64,000 bases of DNA from Acanthosoma haemorrhoidale. Lineage: Eukaryota; Arthropoda; Insecta; Hemiptera; Acanthosomatidae. The position numbers and the translations under genes were made by a program. Below, piece after piece: positions 1-12,000 of this stretch. The notes below the pieces were generated by a model, which saw only the letters and a program-made list of their open reading frames with translations, searched no databases and was not told where the DNA came from. Numbering within the stretch: the first letter of the stretch is position 1; each line of letters opens with the position of its first letter. Where the stretch lies: the NCBI GenBank assembly GCA_930367205.1, contig OV884009.1, forward strand, positions 88,681,189 through 88,745,188, written 5' to 3'.

Positions 1-471
1 ATGAGAAACTAAATGAAACTCATAAAGATAACATGTTTGGCCAGGTAGCTGGTAATAATTTGTTGGGGTAATAATTTTGTTAATAACCCTGAAGGTTACC
101 AAACTGGAGCAGGAAGAGTGGTAAGGCGACCGAAAAGCTTTCAAGAGTAAAGATTAGGCCTAATTAGTATCATTTTAAGATTGTAATTGTTTTTGTATTT
201 TACCTATAGGTGTAGCTTATATTATTTTCTTGATCATGTTTCCTACAACTATGATGTTTATATTATTTTAGGCTTGTAATATATTTTTTATTTCAATTAT
301 GATGTTTATATTGGTTTAGGTACACCTCTTACTTATATGATGTTATGTTCTATAATCAGTGTTTCTTATATTATCTTATGTATATTTTGTCTTGATCATG
401 TTTCTTACAGCTATGGTGCTCAATGATTGAAATGTTTTTGAAGTATAAATTGCGAGACTTGAAGGGGAGGA
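1..471 (+). mobile_element. 3' internal end of a gypsy-like LTR retrotransposon (pol tail plus 3' UTR)
   Basis: The last reading frame ends at a TAA at 148-150 after a basic stretch GRVVRRPKSFQE, the kind of tail found at the C-terminus of integrase in Ty3/gypsy or related pol polyproteins. A frame change is needed near position 55, so this copy is broken. About 320 bp of AT-rich untranslated sequence follows, ending in a purine-rich tract (GAAGGGGAGGA) directly before an LTR-like TGTT start. The rest of pol and the 5' LTR would lie before the window. The superfamily is inferred from the tail alone. Confidence 0.55.
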
Positions 472-648
472 TGTTTGTATATTGTACTTGTATTGGGTAT
501 ATTTAAGAGTCATAAGGTGGCAACACTGTCGTTACCTCTTGTACTATTGTTATATTTATTATTCATAGAACCAATTTTTTTGGAGTTGTAGTTACCATGA
601 TCTGTAATGATGTAATTATGATAAATAAATGTGAATACAAATTTAACA
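472..648 (+). repeat. Putative 3' LTR of the element at the left edge
   Basis: It starts TGTT right after a polypurine tract and ends AACA at 648, giving the usual short inverted ends. It has an AATAAA near 622 and no coding frame. The right end is uncertain: an alternative ACA end lies near 681. The 5' LTR needed to confirm it is outside the window. Confidence 0.5.
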
Positions 649-2420
649 GTTTTGATTATTCAATATTAGCCACACAAAACAGCCTCATTCACCCATATGT
701 TCATGATAAGGTTGTGTAGAGCTTTTTCAAGACCAGCGCCTCCTTACTTAAGAAGCTCTGCTGGGAGATCATCTATCCCTGGTGCCTTGTGGTTCTTAAT
801 TTTTCAAGAGCTTCTATAACCTTTTCATCATGAGTGGTTGAATTTCTTCTTCTGGTAGAGTAGGTCTGTCCTCATTTTACAACTCAACTTTCTCCTCTCC
901 ATAAATGGCCGCAAAACAATTATTCCACTGGTTCATGCAGGCCTGTTTCTCTACGAGGATGTTGCTGTTGGGATCTTTGCAGGCGGTGTGGTTGGGTTTG
1001 AATGGTTTTCTTTGTTGATTGATGTACTCATAGAATTTCCATCTTCATTTGCTCTTCAAATTTTTTCTTCTTCCTACCCAACTTCTTTCTCTGATGAAGT
1101 CTCTTTTCTTTCCTTCTCTTCTCACGGTATTCTTCCACTCTCTGCCTTGTTCGTCTTGGATTCATTTCTTTATATGCTATATTTTTAACATCACACTTCA
1201 TCAAACCAAGATGACCTGGGTTTCTTTTCTGCAGACCCTAGAACGCCCTGAGCAGCCTTAACCCCCACTCCATTGATCATGCTTCATTGACCATAAATAT
1301 AATTTTCTTCATATCTGGATGTAGCTAGTTTCTGGTCTTGCACAGCTTGATATCTTCCTCTTTCCCCAGAGTCCAAGATCATTCCTCTGTTGAACCTTTT
1401 CCTCAGCTCAAATCTGGGTTCTGCAGTGTTGATTCGGGCCATATGTGATGTTGGTGATACTCATGTAGTGATCCGAATCAATGACATACCTGCAAATCTG
1501 TCAGAGCTGTGCCTTTTGTCCACCTGTATGTGATCAATTTGGTTCAAAGGGTTACCATCTGGTAAGATCCAGGTTCTTTTATGTATGAGCTTATGGGGAA
1601 GATAGTGACTAATGATGAAAAGTTAATGAGCCGGAATCTGTTATCAGAACTGATGTCATGAAGACTATGTCCTCCAATGGTAGGGATATATATTTCTTCT
1701 TTGCCTACTTTGGCATTCATGTCTTCCACCACAATTTATATATCATACTTGGGTCAGGAGTCTATGGCTCTTTGTAGTTCCTCTAATAAAACTGTTCTTT
1801 CTCATCTTTATCCGATGCTTCTGTAGGGGCATGTACACTAAGGATACTAAAGTTATAGAACCTCCTTGATTCGTGGGTCGTATCCTATCTCAAGGCTCCG
1901 GAAAGATCTCCTGACAACGAATCCAGTCCCAAACAAATGGTTCATTTCGTTGCAGCTATAATAAACTGTGTGGTGCTTCTTCATTCGGATCCCCTACCAG
2001 TCCATCTTAACTCCTGGATGAAAATCTGAGGCTAATTGTTGATGTTTCATTGGGATTTATGTTCGGGCAATAGGGCCACTCACCCTCTCTACATACCCTA
2101 GTCCCGTTATGGGGCTCCTACCTTTGGCTCAGGACCACAATATTTAAAGGACTCCATCCTTCTTCGCAATAAGTCTTACCTGTGGATGCTGCCATTGAGC
2201 AGTTTATAGCAAGGTTCTTCTGCTACCACCCCAGAAAAAGATGTCCTGCTGCCGACATCCCCCACCCTGATATGCCGGGACCCGGGTTACCACGGCTCGC
2301 CTTACCAGGACCCCTTCTCCTGTCAGTTCACCTACCCAGTCATCCGCAGGGATTGGTTACCCTACCTCAGACTGAGTTGCTTGGCTTAATGGGTCTCACC
2401 AGGAGTTGAGGAGGAGAGGC
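649..2420 (-). pseudogene. CFDP2/RTE-like non-LTR retrotransposon, degenerate (endonuclease to start of RT)
   Basis: On the minus strand the order is 5' untranslated sequence (about 2420-2050), apurinic endonuclease (about 2030-1450) and the start of reverse transcriptase (about 1000-690). Endonuclease motifs are recognisable: SVHAPTEASDKDEKEQF near 1850-1800 and a degraded GDFNAKVGKEE, read as EDMNAKVGKEE, at 1730-1700. The longest open piece is 1544-1732. RT opens with a KAPGIDDLPAELL-type motif near 770. Stops and frameshifts are scattered throughout, so it is dead. RT breaks off beside the LTR at 472-648, suggesting that the LTR element landed in or next to it. Confidence 0.75.
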
Positions 2421-2539
2421 TGAGTGGTCGCTGATGACCATAAGTTGAGCTTTACTTTGTCCCTTTGTCCTTTGAAAACCCTCAAAGTAAAAACAAAGTG
2501 GTAAATTACTTACATTGAAATGAACAGTAAACTGATAAA

Positions 2540-2885
2540 TGAATATTGATGGAAATAGAGTTCCACAGGTTTTAGCACAGATAAGAAAATAATGATCAAA
2601 AGTGGTAGAGCTTTTGGAGGCAGATTCAGATTGGATGGAGGGATGTAGTATTATTATGCGTTTTGATAGCTGATTTGAATTGGAGTAGGTTGTAAAGGTA
2701 AGGATGGCATTATAGTTACGTCAGTACTGAAAAGGAGGGATCTAAGGAAGTATTGGGAATGAACAGAAGGGTACAGCCATCCCAACTCGGTGAAGCATTT
2801 AGTCCTCACACTAAACACACAAAAAGTAATGATATGGGAAAGCATGTTATTTATTTGAGTATTTTGTTCTACTTTATCCATGAAA
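2540..2885 (-). mobile_element. LINE family B fragment (RT C-terminal part)
   Basis: The minus-strand frame 2881-2654 matches the region just before the conserved FFIRATNL motif in the family B copies at 3385-4020 and 23580-24600, including the shared RSLLF segment. The match continues to about 2540, where the sequence resembles the NSIPI part of the other copies. It has no 3' end and no start of its own. It lies immediately upstream of the first GLYR1 exon in the window. Confidence 0.6.
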
Positions 2886-2935
2886 TACTGTTTATTACTT
2901 TGCCTTAATATTTGTTTTTAATTTGTCCATTATAG

Positions 2936-3056
2936 TGGTTTGGTAGAAGAGCATAACTTGAAACCGTACCTTTCCTATAAAAAAGAGAATATTTCTTACA
3001 CAAAAAGCAGTAAATTAAAGAAAGCATTTGAAGATATAGAAGACCATATTAAAAAT
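2936..3056 (+). CDS. Glyr1: GLYR1 exon a: end of PWWP domain
   Basis: Open after an AG acceptor, with one base completing a codon from the missing upstream exon. It encodes the last PWWP helix region, with [11 protein letters not shown] followed by [13 protein letters not shown], which aligns with the QLKPYHAHKEE and FQQAVDAVEEF segments of human GLYR1. It ends phase 0 at a GTAAGT donor. Confidence 0.9.
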
Positions 3057-6000
3057 GTAAGTATAAAATTATCGTTTTTCTATAAATTAAACTAAATGAA
3101 ACTAAGCTATTATATTACAAATTCTGTGTTGTTTTTATTAATTGGCTTCTCTCTACCACTTACTCGTACTACTCCTCATTTAGCTCAGACAAAAACATTA
3201 TACGTTACTTGCCCTAATAAATAAACTGCTCAAAAATAAATAGACATTGAAATGTTTATTAATTCACAGTTTTTTTGTTTCAAATGATTGAATTCTCTAA
3301 AATACAGTCTTCTTTTACTGTCCTGCTTCCAATAAGTCATTCACATTATCGTCCATGCAACAGAATTCCTGTCAATAAGACGCTTGGTTAAAATGAAACG
3401 AAATAACAGATTATTCTGGGACATTGTCCCCTAAGAAGGAACAAACTAGAAATGTTTAGCTGACATTGCACAGATTTGATAAGGAGCTATGTACATATGA
3501 GATTACCACAAAGAACCAACAGCAAAAGATTAAAACATAAATTAGTAGAGATGAGGAAAAAAGGGAAACAGGAATTATTACAAGGGGAAAAAGCATTTGG
3601 GAGATAGCTGGGATGAATGAAAAATAAATTAACAGAATAATAATTATGAATTGTTTGATTGGAGGAAGATAAGGTACTAGTCAAGTCTAGATTTAAATAT
3701 TGGGAAAGTTTATGAACAACGATATCAATGGGAATAGAGTTGCAAAGGTTTGTGGCACGGATAAAAAAAGAATAGTCAAAGGAAGCAGATTTTTGAAAAG
3801 GGAAATGTTGGTCGGAAGGGCAGGATTTGATCACTGATTTGAGTTGGAGGAGGTTGTGAAGGTAAGGAAGTTAAGGTTCAAACAAAGTATTGGTGAAGGG
3901 TGCAGCTGTTCCAACTCGGGGTTGTGCTCTGAAATGCGTCAGTCTCTAGGATTTGCATGTATAAATCTAAGAAAACAATTCATCGGCCCTTTTAATCGAG
4001 CACCACACAACCATAGTCATTATGGATGAAGACAAGAGAGAAAATCAGGAGTTGGTTCATTTGTAATGGGAGGAGTAGATGTTGGGACCGATTGAGGTGT
4101 CAATGAAAGGATGTCAATGAAAATATGGGTTCGTTGATGGATAATACTCCTCTGTAATGTTTTTGACATTAATTGAATTAAGGGTTTCAGAAAAATTTGG
4201 AGTGATGTTCTCTGACAAATCCATGTGTTACACTTATCTATTAATTTCACTCTGATTCATCCAAATCAATTTTCTTATAGGCCTCCCTACTAATCAAATT
4301 CTGGGGGGGGGATTAGTATAAGGTTTGTAAAAGGACTCAAAAAAAAAATTAAGTTGGAATTCGTTAGAAATTCATTAGTAATGTTAGACAGATTGGTTTC
4401 ACCAGAATCACTTAGAGCAACTTAATTGGTTAACAGATAACCTTTGATGGTGTTTTAACAACTTTTTTATTATTAATTTTTAACCTCTATATACACTTAA
4501 AAAATATTTATATTTTAAGAATATAAATAGTGGATATATTTCATTTAAGTTTATAATGTGAAATTTTGTAATTTTTTATTTTCACTTATGCTTCTGTTTA
4601 TATTTGTATGTTGATAATTTTCCTTGATTTTTTTTTGTATTTAAACATATTGTCTCTTTTGACAGACTGGATCAAATGAATCTGAAAAGTTGGATAAACT
4701 ACCCAGTTCCTCTGAGCAGAAAGGTGACGATAAGACTAACGTGGACAAAGTAAGTTCCATTTATTATTGATTACAACTTTTAAGTGACCTATAATTAACA
4801 ATACCCCTTCCACCAATAATAATGTCTTAATAATTATTAGTTGAGTTATGCAATCCCATGAGTGTAGTACCAGTAATATTAGAATGTTATAAAATTTATT
4901 TTGGTTCAATGGCCTTATTTTTCAGGGGTCAAGAGGCACTTATTTTCTTTTACTGTTGTACATTATGAATATGCATGAAAGATAATGATAGAAAATGCTT
5001 TATTTTCTATATATAAATGTTCATTATGATGAGGAGGATAGGAAATTGCAGTTTATTTTTTAGAAAATTTATTCAGTCACATTTTTGAAAATTGCCCTTG
5101 TTCATTCAAAAACCGCCAACAAAACAACTTCATGTCGTGACAAAACTACCGAATTTCCGAAATCCAATTGCTGATTATTGAACATCTGATGGAGAATTGG
5201 TCCTTATTTAGGGGAATTGGCGGCAATTTTTGAAGTAAAAACAGTGCATTGACAAAAAAAGTTTGAGAAAAATTAGAAAAAAAAAATGAAGTATGCAAAC
5301 CTACCAGTCTCCCTCTGTGAGCTTGAGTCTAGTATGAATATTTGTGGGACCTTCACATACTTTCTCATTTCTTGGTAGCCTTCCTCCCCCTCTTTGAATA
5401 TCTGTCCGGATTGACATTTAGATCTCAATGGTCACAATATGATTCTAGGTTAGTGATCTATCAGTTTTGCAGGATATAGAGATGATATGCCAGTAAAATC
5501 ATATCTCCTTCATACACAACAATTCTTATCAATTTTCGTCATATTCTTATTAATGGATGAATGGTCGTCTAACCCCGAATTCTTGATACCTTTATTTTTT
5601 ATCATCTTGAGCGCTTTTAACATATAGATGTTATTCTCAAAAGGATTGTTGTGATTAATTATTTTAAATGGACTTAGTTCCATAATAAAGCAATTCATTT
5701 CATTTATTTGTTCATTCATTGCTATCGCCTAGATGGAGACTGGTTGACGAGCACTCCTTAGCCTTGGAATTGGTAACTTTTTATTGAAAGCGCTCAGGAT
5801 AACAAAAAATGAGGATATAAATAATTTGTGGGTAAACAATTGTTTCACCCTTCAATAAAACAAAAGCATCACTCAGAAACTTTTATCTTCTTTTTTTCAA
5901 TATTTACTACATATATTTCCTTATACATATCATTTATATACCATTTAAAGAGAGTGGGGCTTATAATATAACCCTGCTTTACCCCCAGCTTCTTCAAAAA

Positions 6001-9000
6001 CCATCCAGAAAGTTACTTAATTCTAGCTGAATATTCCAATTCATAGTGTTTTGTCCAATTCTGTGTGAGTATTAAATTAATTTTGTCTAAAAAAATTAAG
6101 TAATCAAGTTTTAAGGAGATCATCAACAGAATTACTTTTTTATTAATTTATAATTAATATAAATTATTAATAATTTATTAATTTACTTCTCGAATGGAAT
6201 TGGACAATACACTATGAATTGGAATATTCAGCTAGACTTGACAACAACTATATATATTCCCTGAGTTCTAGGAATTTGAATCCTCTATTATCAGTTTTCA
6301 AATCTTTTGATTTTCTAGGACTGATATGATAAATAGCACGAAAATGATGAACATTGATTGTTTATATACCTAGCATTTGCATCTCTTACAATTATATACT
6401 TTTTATTAAGTTATTTTCATTAAAGAAATCTGCATGGTTGTTTGAATAATTTAACCAGTTATTGCAATTGGAGTAAATTGGTCTTATATAATAGAAAACT
6501 CTCCGTGCACAATATTTACATACACAGAATCATCTATATATCTACCGCTTGTGCTTCAGGCTAACTTTCTTTAATCCTTTATAAGGATCCACCCCGTAGC
6601 TCTGGCATAAAATTTTTTTTTGTGGGTATCCATTGTAGTTTAAATTGCGAAGAAAAAAAAAACTTTTCACTATGAACAAATTTTTCATAATGGATCTCAA
6701 ACAAAAGAAAAACATGTCAAATTTTCATACATAAAATTTTGCTAAAAAAATGTATTATTTAAACCATTTACATGGTAACTTCAAAATGTCCATGTTATCA
6801 TGTACCTTAATACAGAAATCAGGTTACAGATATAGGCCTTATGCTAGCTTTTATTTTGTTGCATCACTAAAACAATAAGTGACGACCAGGATTCTAACCT
6901 GAGACCTTATATCCATTCTCCTTTTGATTACCCTTCGAATGATCTCTTCAGCTGAGTCATCTCTGCCTAGTACCAGCGAGCAAACAATGAACTGTTCTCA
7001 GTCAAATAATTTAATACATATCTAACCAGGGTTTGGGTCTAGAACTGATGAACCCTTAACTGCAGCCAGTCTCATAGGGAGCTATTGATTGTTAAAATAC
7101 ATTTCATCAAAACATGCATCAACTTTAGCTATATTCTTATCATTTTTTGTTTGTATCCATATCTCTTTCTCTCTGAGAGGAATATCAAACTGTCAGTAAT
7201 CTGCCAGCCTCTCATGGCTGTCTCCTCCGTTATGGCCTAATGCTTTGTACTCCCTCTTGTTTGACCTTAGAAATAGTTGAAACTTCACTATTTCTGCTTA
7301 GCAAACAGTTGGTTGATCCTCTGCCAGTATTATTAAATGATTCTATACTAACATATCAGTGTGTAGAACCCATTAATGAAGGTCTGGTGTTAACAGAATA
7401 TTTCACTTTGACTTACCAAATATCACCTTGTTATAAAGATGCATACTTGACTGTTTAAAATCATTTTTTTAGCCCAACTGAAGCTTAATTTAGCCCACTG
7501 ACTAGACTGATATCTACCAGTTCAAGTGACTATCATCATCATACATTCTCTAGCCCTATTGCAGTTATACCCACCTTTATAGTAATAATAAATTATGTAC
7601 CTTAAGAATAAAGAAAGAAGTAATTTCTTTTACTTATCTTTAACAGTATTAGTCCCTGCTAAATTTAAATAAAGAATAAAAAAATCAATAAAATGTAAAT
7701 AAATAAAGGAAACATATGTATAAAGAATTAAAAATGAAGAAAATCCTTTAGTTTTCAATAGCCCTGGCTGGCTGCTCACTACTATTGGTTTTTGAGCATT
7801 ATTTAGAACTTAACAACATTTAGTTTTCTTAACCCCATTTTTTCAAAACTTTATTTTATATAAACTAAAAACAAAATAATTCTTTTGATTTTGTTGCAAC
7901 AGATGATGCTAGGACTTGCCAATTTTTGTCCTTCAATCAAATTAGTGAAATTGAAAATTGATTTTGATCGTCAACAGGTAATTTAAATAATTAATAATAT
8001 ATCAATCATATCTAATTCCACTTTTTTAGCTTGAAATTCAAAATCATTTTTAGTTCTATGTTAGATAACTAACTGCTTGTGGGGTACTAATAAATAAAGT
8101 CTTCTAGCATATAAGAAAAAATAAATTATAAATAATATATAATCCATAAAAGTTAGTTTGTTGTTGTGTTGACTGCTTTGAATTGGGAATTTTGAGTAAT
8201 TTTTTTAACTTTTTAGTATTTCAAATTTTTATAAATTGATAAGTTTGTTTTAAATGTTGAAGTTTACATTATTTATTACATAGTATACTGTACGCAAGTG
8301 TCCAAAATGTATTTGTTGTAATCTGTTACGTTTTAAAATACATTTTAAATACTTGATAATGGTGGTTTAGCTGCCTGCTGCCAGTGGCTTGTATTAAAGT
8401 AAAGAATATTTATGGTTAGAAAAGCTAGAGAACTTTATTTATTAACTTTTATTTTTATTTAATAATTTGACTAAAGTATTGTTATCTGTTAATAATTATT
8501 TATGAAAAACAACTTGAGTTTGGATTTCTTAAGAATTCACTAGAAAAGTTTGACTGGTTATGTTCACTACAATGACTTATCAATTACATTTTTTAACTAA
8601 TAACCTTGTAATAGTTTTTTTTTAATTATGAAATATTAATTTCTTACCACTGCTATATACACTTTAAAAAAATATATATATATTTTACTAATATAAGAAA
8701 ATAAATAATGGATATATTTCTTTGAAATTTATAACTTAAAATTTCTTAATTTTCTATTTTTACTGAAGCTTCTGTTTAAATTTGTTGATAAAATTTTATA
8801 TATATTTTGATAATATTAATTTAAACATGTTTATTTCTTTTATCAGACCACAACAATAGAAGCTGATGAATCATTTGATAAACTACCCAGTTCTTCTGAA
8901 CAAGAGGAGGATGATGATAGTATTAATGCAGACATAGTAAGTTCCATATATTATTGATTACAACAATTAAGTGGCCTATAATTTACAGTGCCTCTAGAAT

Positions 9001-12000
9001 TATACCACTAATCTTTCAACTAATATGATTAGTATTTAATGAATATTATAGGAATAAATATTTATTTCTTAATTACAAGTTATTGATTAATAACTTTTAA
9101 TAATAATAATAACCTTTTATGACTTACCATAATGTTGCTATTATTTTTATCATCTTTGGGGCATCAAGTAAAATTTTCATGTAAAATATCATCCTTCTAT
9201 ATAAAAGTAATGACTTTACATAATTATAGTCTACTTAAGCTCAACATCTGTTATTAATTAGATCATTGATATTGTCGGTTAGAGGGGGGCGCCGGTTCTC
9301 GCAGACCCGGCGGGCGTCAAGAAAGAGATAAAATGGGTAAACCTGTAGTCTTCGACCTTTGCTGGCGGCTTAGTTGGCAGGCAGCTTTATTCGTATTGAT
9401 CTGACTCCATAAGATCTTAGGAGTGCCCCGACAGTGCACTATGTTCAGGAGAATAGGTACAGGGTAGGTGTTATAGGTAGTTTACGTGGTCTTGGAATGA
9501 CCACGAATTTACACTCGGTATCTATGGGTAGGTGAAAACCGTCCAGATGCCGGGTTCTGAATGAATGAAGAAAGCACCGAATTTTGGCCTTATACAGGCA
9601 GGTCAGAGGCGAGGCTACACCCCCACCGGCTTTACCTGTGTTGAGAACCTGTTCCCCCTCTCTAACTGACATCTAAGGTTTTTATTATTAAAATATGGAA
9701 ACAAGGTGGGTGTTTTCTGGTACGAGAAGAGGGGAACTTCTATTTATTCGTGGTTAAGTAGTTAGTACAACAACATCTTTACTTTAATACCCCACTCAAT
9801 ACGATAGACATTTTTTATGATTGTTAATTGATTAATGACCCTTCATTGTTTTCATCAATGATCAAGGCATCGAATTGAACTACCATTTGACAACCTCAAT
9901 TCTCATTTCTTGTCCACTCATAGTGCTTTTTCATACCACCTTCCCTCCAGATGTATCAGCAATTTCAATTCAGATAACCTTTTTTGCTCTGACAAATCTC
10001 CTTTAGACCTCATGTCCTCAATCATGAAATCAAAAACAAAATCTGTTGGTCCTGATGGCATCCCTGTTAAATTCCTATAACTTTGTCTCCTCACATTGCT
10101 CCATATATATCCCATAAAATTCCACGTTTTCTCCTTCCTGGAAAAGGGAAAATGTCCCCTGAATAAAGTTACCCACTCCACATTCCAAATGACTACCACC
10201 ATATATCAATACTCTCTCGAACCTATCCAAACTCCTTAGGAGTCCAATCCCAAGTTTCTGGATTTCTTGAAACCTTAATCCTCTCCTATCTGACTTCCGA
10301 CCAGAATTTTTCACTCAATCTGCTCTTACCAAAATTTATACAAGACTTCCAACATGTTATTGATCAGCAATCTTTCAATATCCTTATCCCTTTAGATTTC
10401 ACCAAGGCATTTGACACCCTTGACCCGTCCATCCTCCTAACAAAACTATCAACGGTGTCTTTCTATAAAAGTGCTGTCAGTTGGTTCGAGTCATTCATCT
10501 TTGGTTATTCCCAAGTAGTTTTCATCTCTATTCAGCCCCCCTCCAAACTGCTTCCATTACCTTCTGGGATAGTGGAAGGTTCATCCATTTATCTACTATT
10601 TGTCTGTGCTGATGAAACCTAAATCTGTTTATAGTTTTCTCCCAATGAGCTCCAATCAGAATGACCTGAACCAATCTCCAAAAACTTGAATTAAATGTGG
10701 AGAAATCCAAAGTAATCATTATTGGCTCACGTCCCCCTTCTCAAAGCCTCAAATAACATACCTAAATAACAATCGATTCCCATCCTATAAAATTTTTCTC
10801 TTCAGTTAGAAACTTAATTTAAATCAAACACTATCCTGGAAATACCACAAATCATAAATCACCCACCCACCAATCTAAACTCATCCCTATGTCTCTCTAA
10901 ATAAATTCTATGTCTCCACCCTCAAACTGCTCAACCACTCCCAATATTTCTTCCCACATCAAACACTCCAACTCCTAGTCACTTTTCTCCCCCACTCTGG
11001 TCTTCCCCCATTTTTACTATGGCTGTTTGGTGTATGGTGGCCTCTCGGAGCATCTCAAGGCTCAACTTAAGTGACTGTTTCATAAGATTTATACTTGGGA
11101 TTCCTAGGAACTGTTGCATTTCGCAGTGCTACACCATGTTGTACTCTTCAGTTGGTCGATCAATATTACCTTGCTTGGATCCCTGCTCTGTTGCACATGA
11201 CTAAAAAGTCCTCTTACCTTTCTTTACAATTGTCTCCAATATAAATCAGCCACCAAATCTCATTACATCCCCCACCCATCTGACCAGTATTTCCCTTCCT
11301 GCAGATTTGCCTCCTTAGATCATTCTTATCTAATCCGTACCGCAAACCTGTGGAACTCCAACCCCATGATTATTCATCAATCCCCATCACTCTTAATCTT
11401 TAAATCCAGATTTTAACTAAGGTGCAGGTTTTCTGTCTCTTTTTTTCCAAGATTCCTAATGTAGTTTAATAATTCATAATCTTATATGTACACCATATCT
11501 TTCTGTAACTATATCTTACTTCTAATTTTATCTATCCATGCACCCTTTTTTTCCAATTTTCCTCCAGTGATTATAACTACTTTTCAACTTACACTACTTA
11601 ATTATAACTATAGAGAGTTATCCACTTTTATTCTATGTATACTGTTTGTCATATCTTAATTCACCATATATGTTTAACATCATACTATCATAGGATAATT
11701 ACAAGAGACAAATTACCTTGTATTATAAATTTATGACAACTTGAAATTTGGTTTGCACTTTTTTGTTATTCTAATGGATTTAAGTCCCAGAATTAACTTT
11801 TTTATTTTCAATTTACTATGGTAGTATATGTCTCTAAAAAAGCACTGGTTGAGTTTAAGTTGCGGACATGGTCGTAATGACGTTTTTGTAAATATATTTT
11901 AAAAACAAAACACAAATTACATTTTTTTTATTAGGGCGTGGAGATCTTTAATTTGATACCCTACTCAAAATTATAGAGAAATATATTTTTTTCATACCTA

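Larger units (their letters stand above)
4750..7902. other. GLYR1 intron, mostly unassigned AT-rich DNA
   Basis: 3.15 kb. The first 60 bases resemble those after exon d. It holds a foldback element at 6023-6235 and a tRNA-like SINE head at 6885-6990. I see no exon, and the remaining open frames are short and have no family match. Confidence 0.6.

Noticed and set aside
2182..2409. 75-codon Pro-rich plus-strand frame, candidate for the missing PWWP exon of GLYR1
   Set aside because: It has no PWWP-type motif and lies in the untranslated 5' part of the minus-strand CFDP2/RTE-like element. The missing exon must be upstream.
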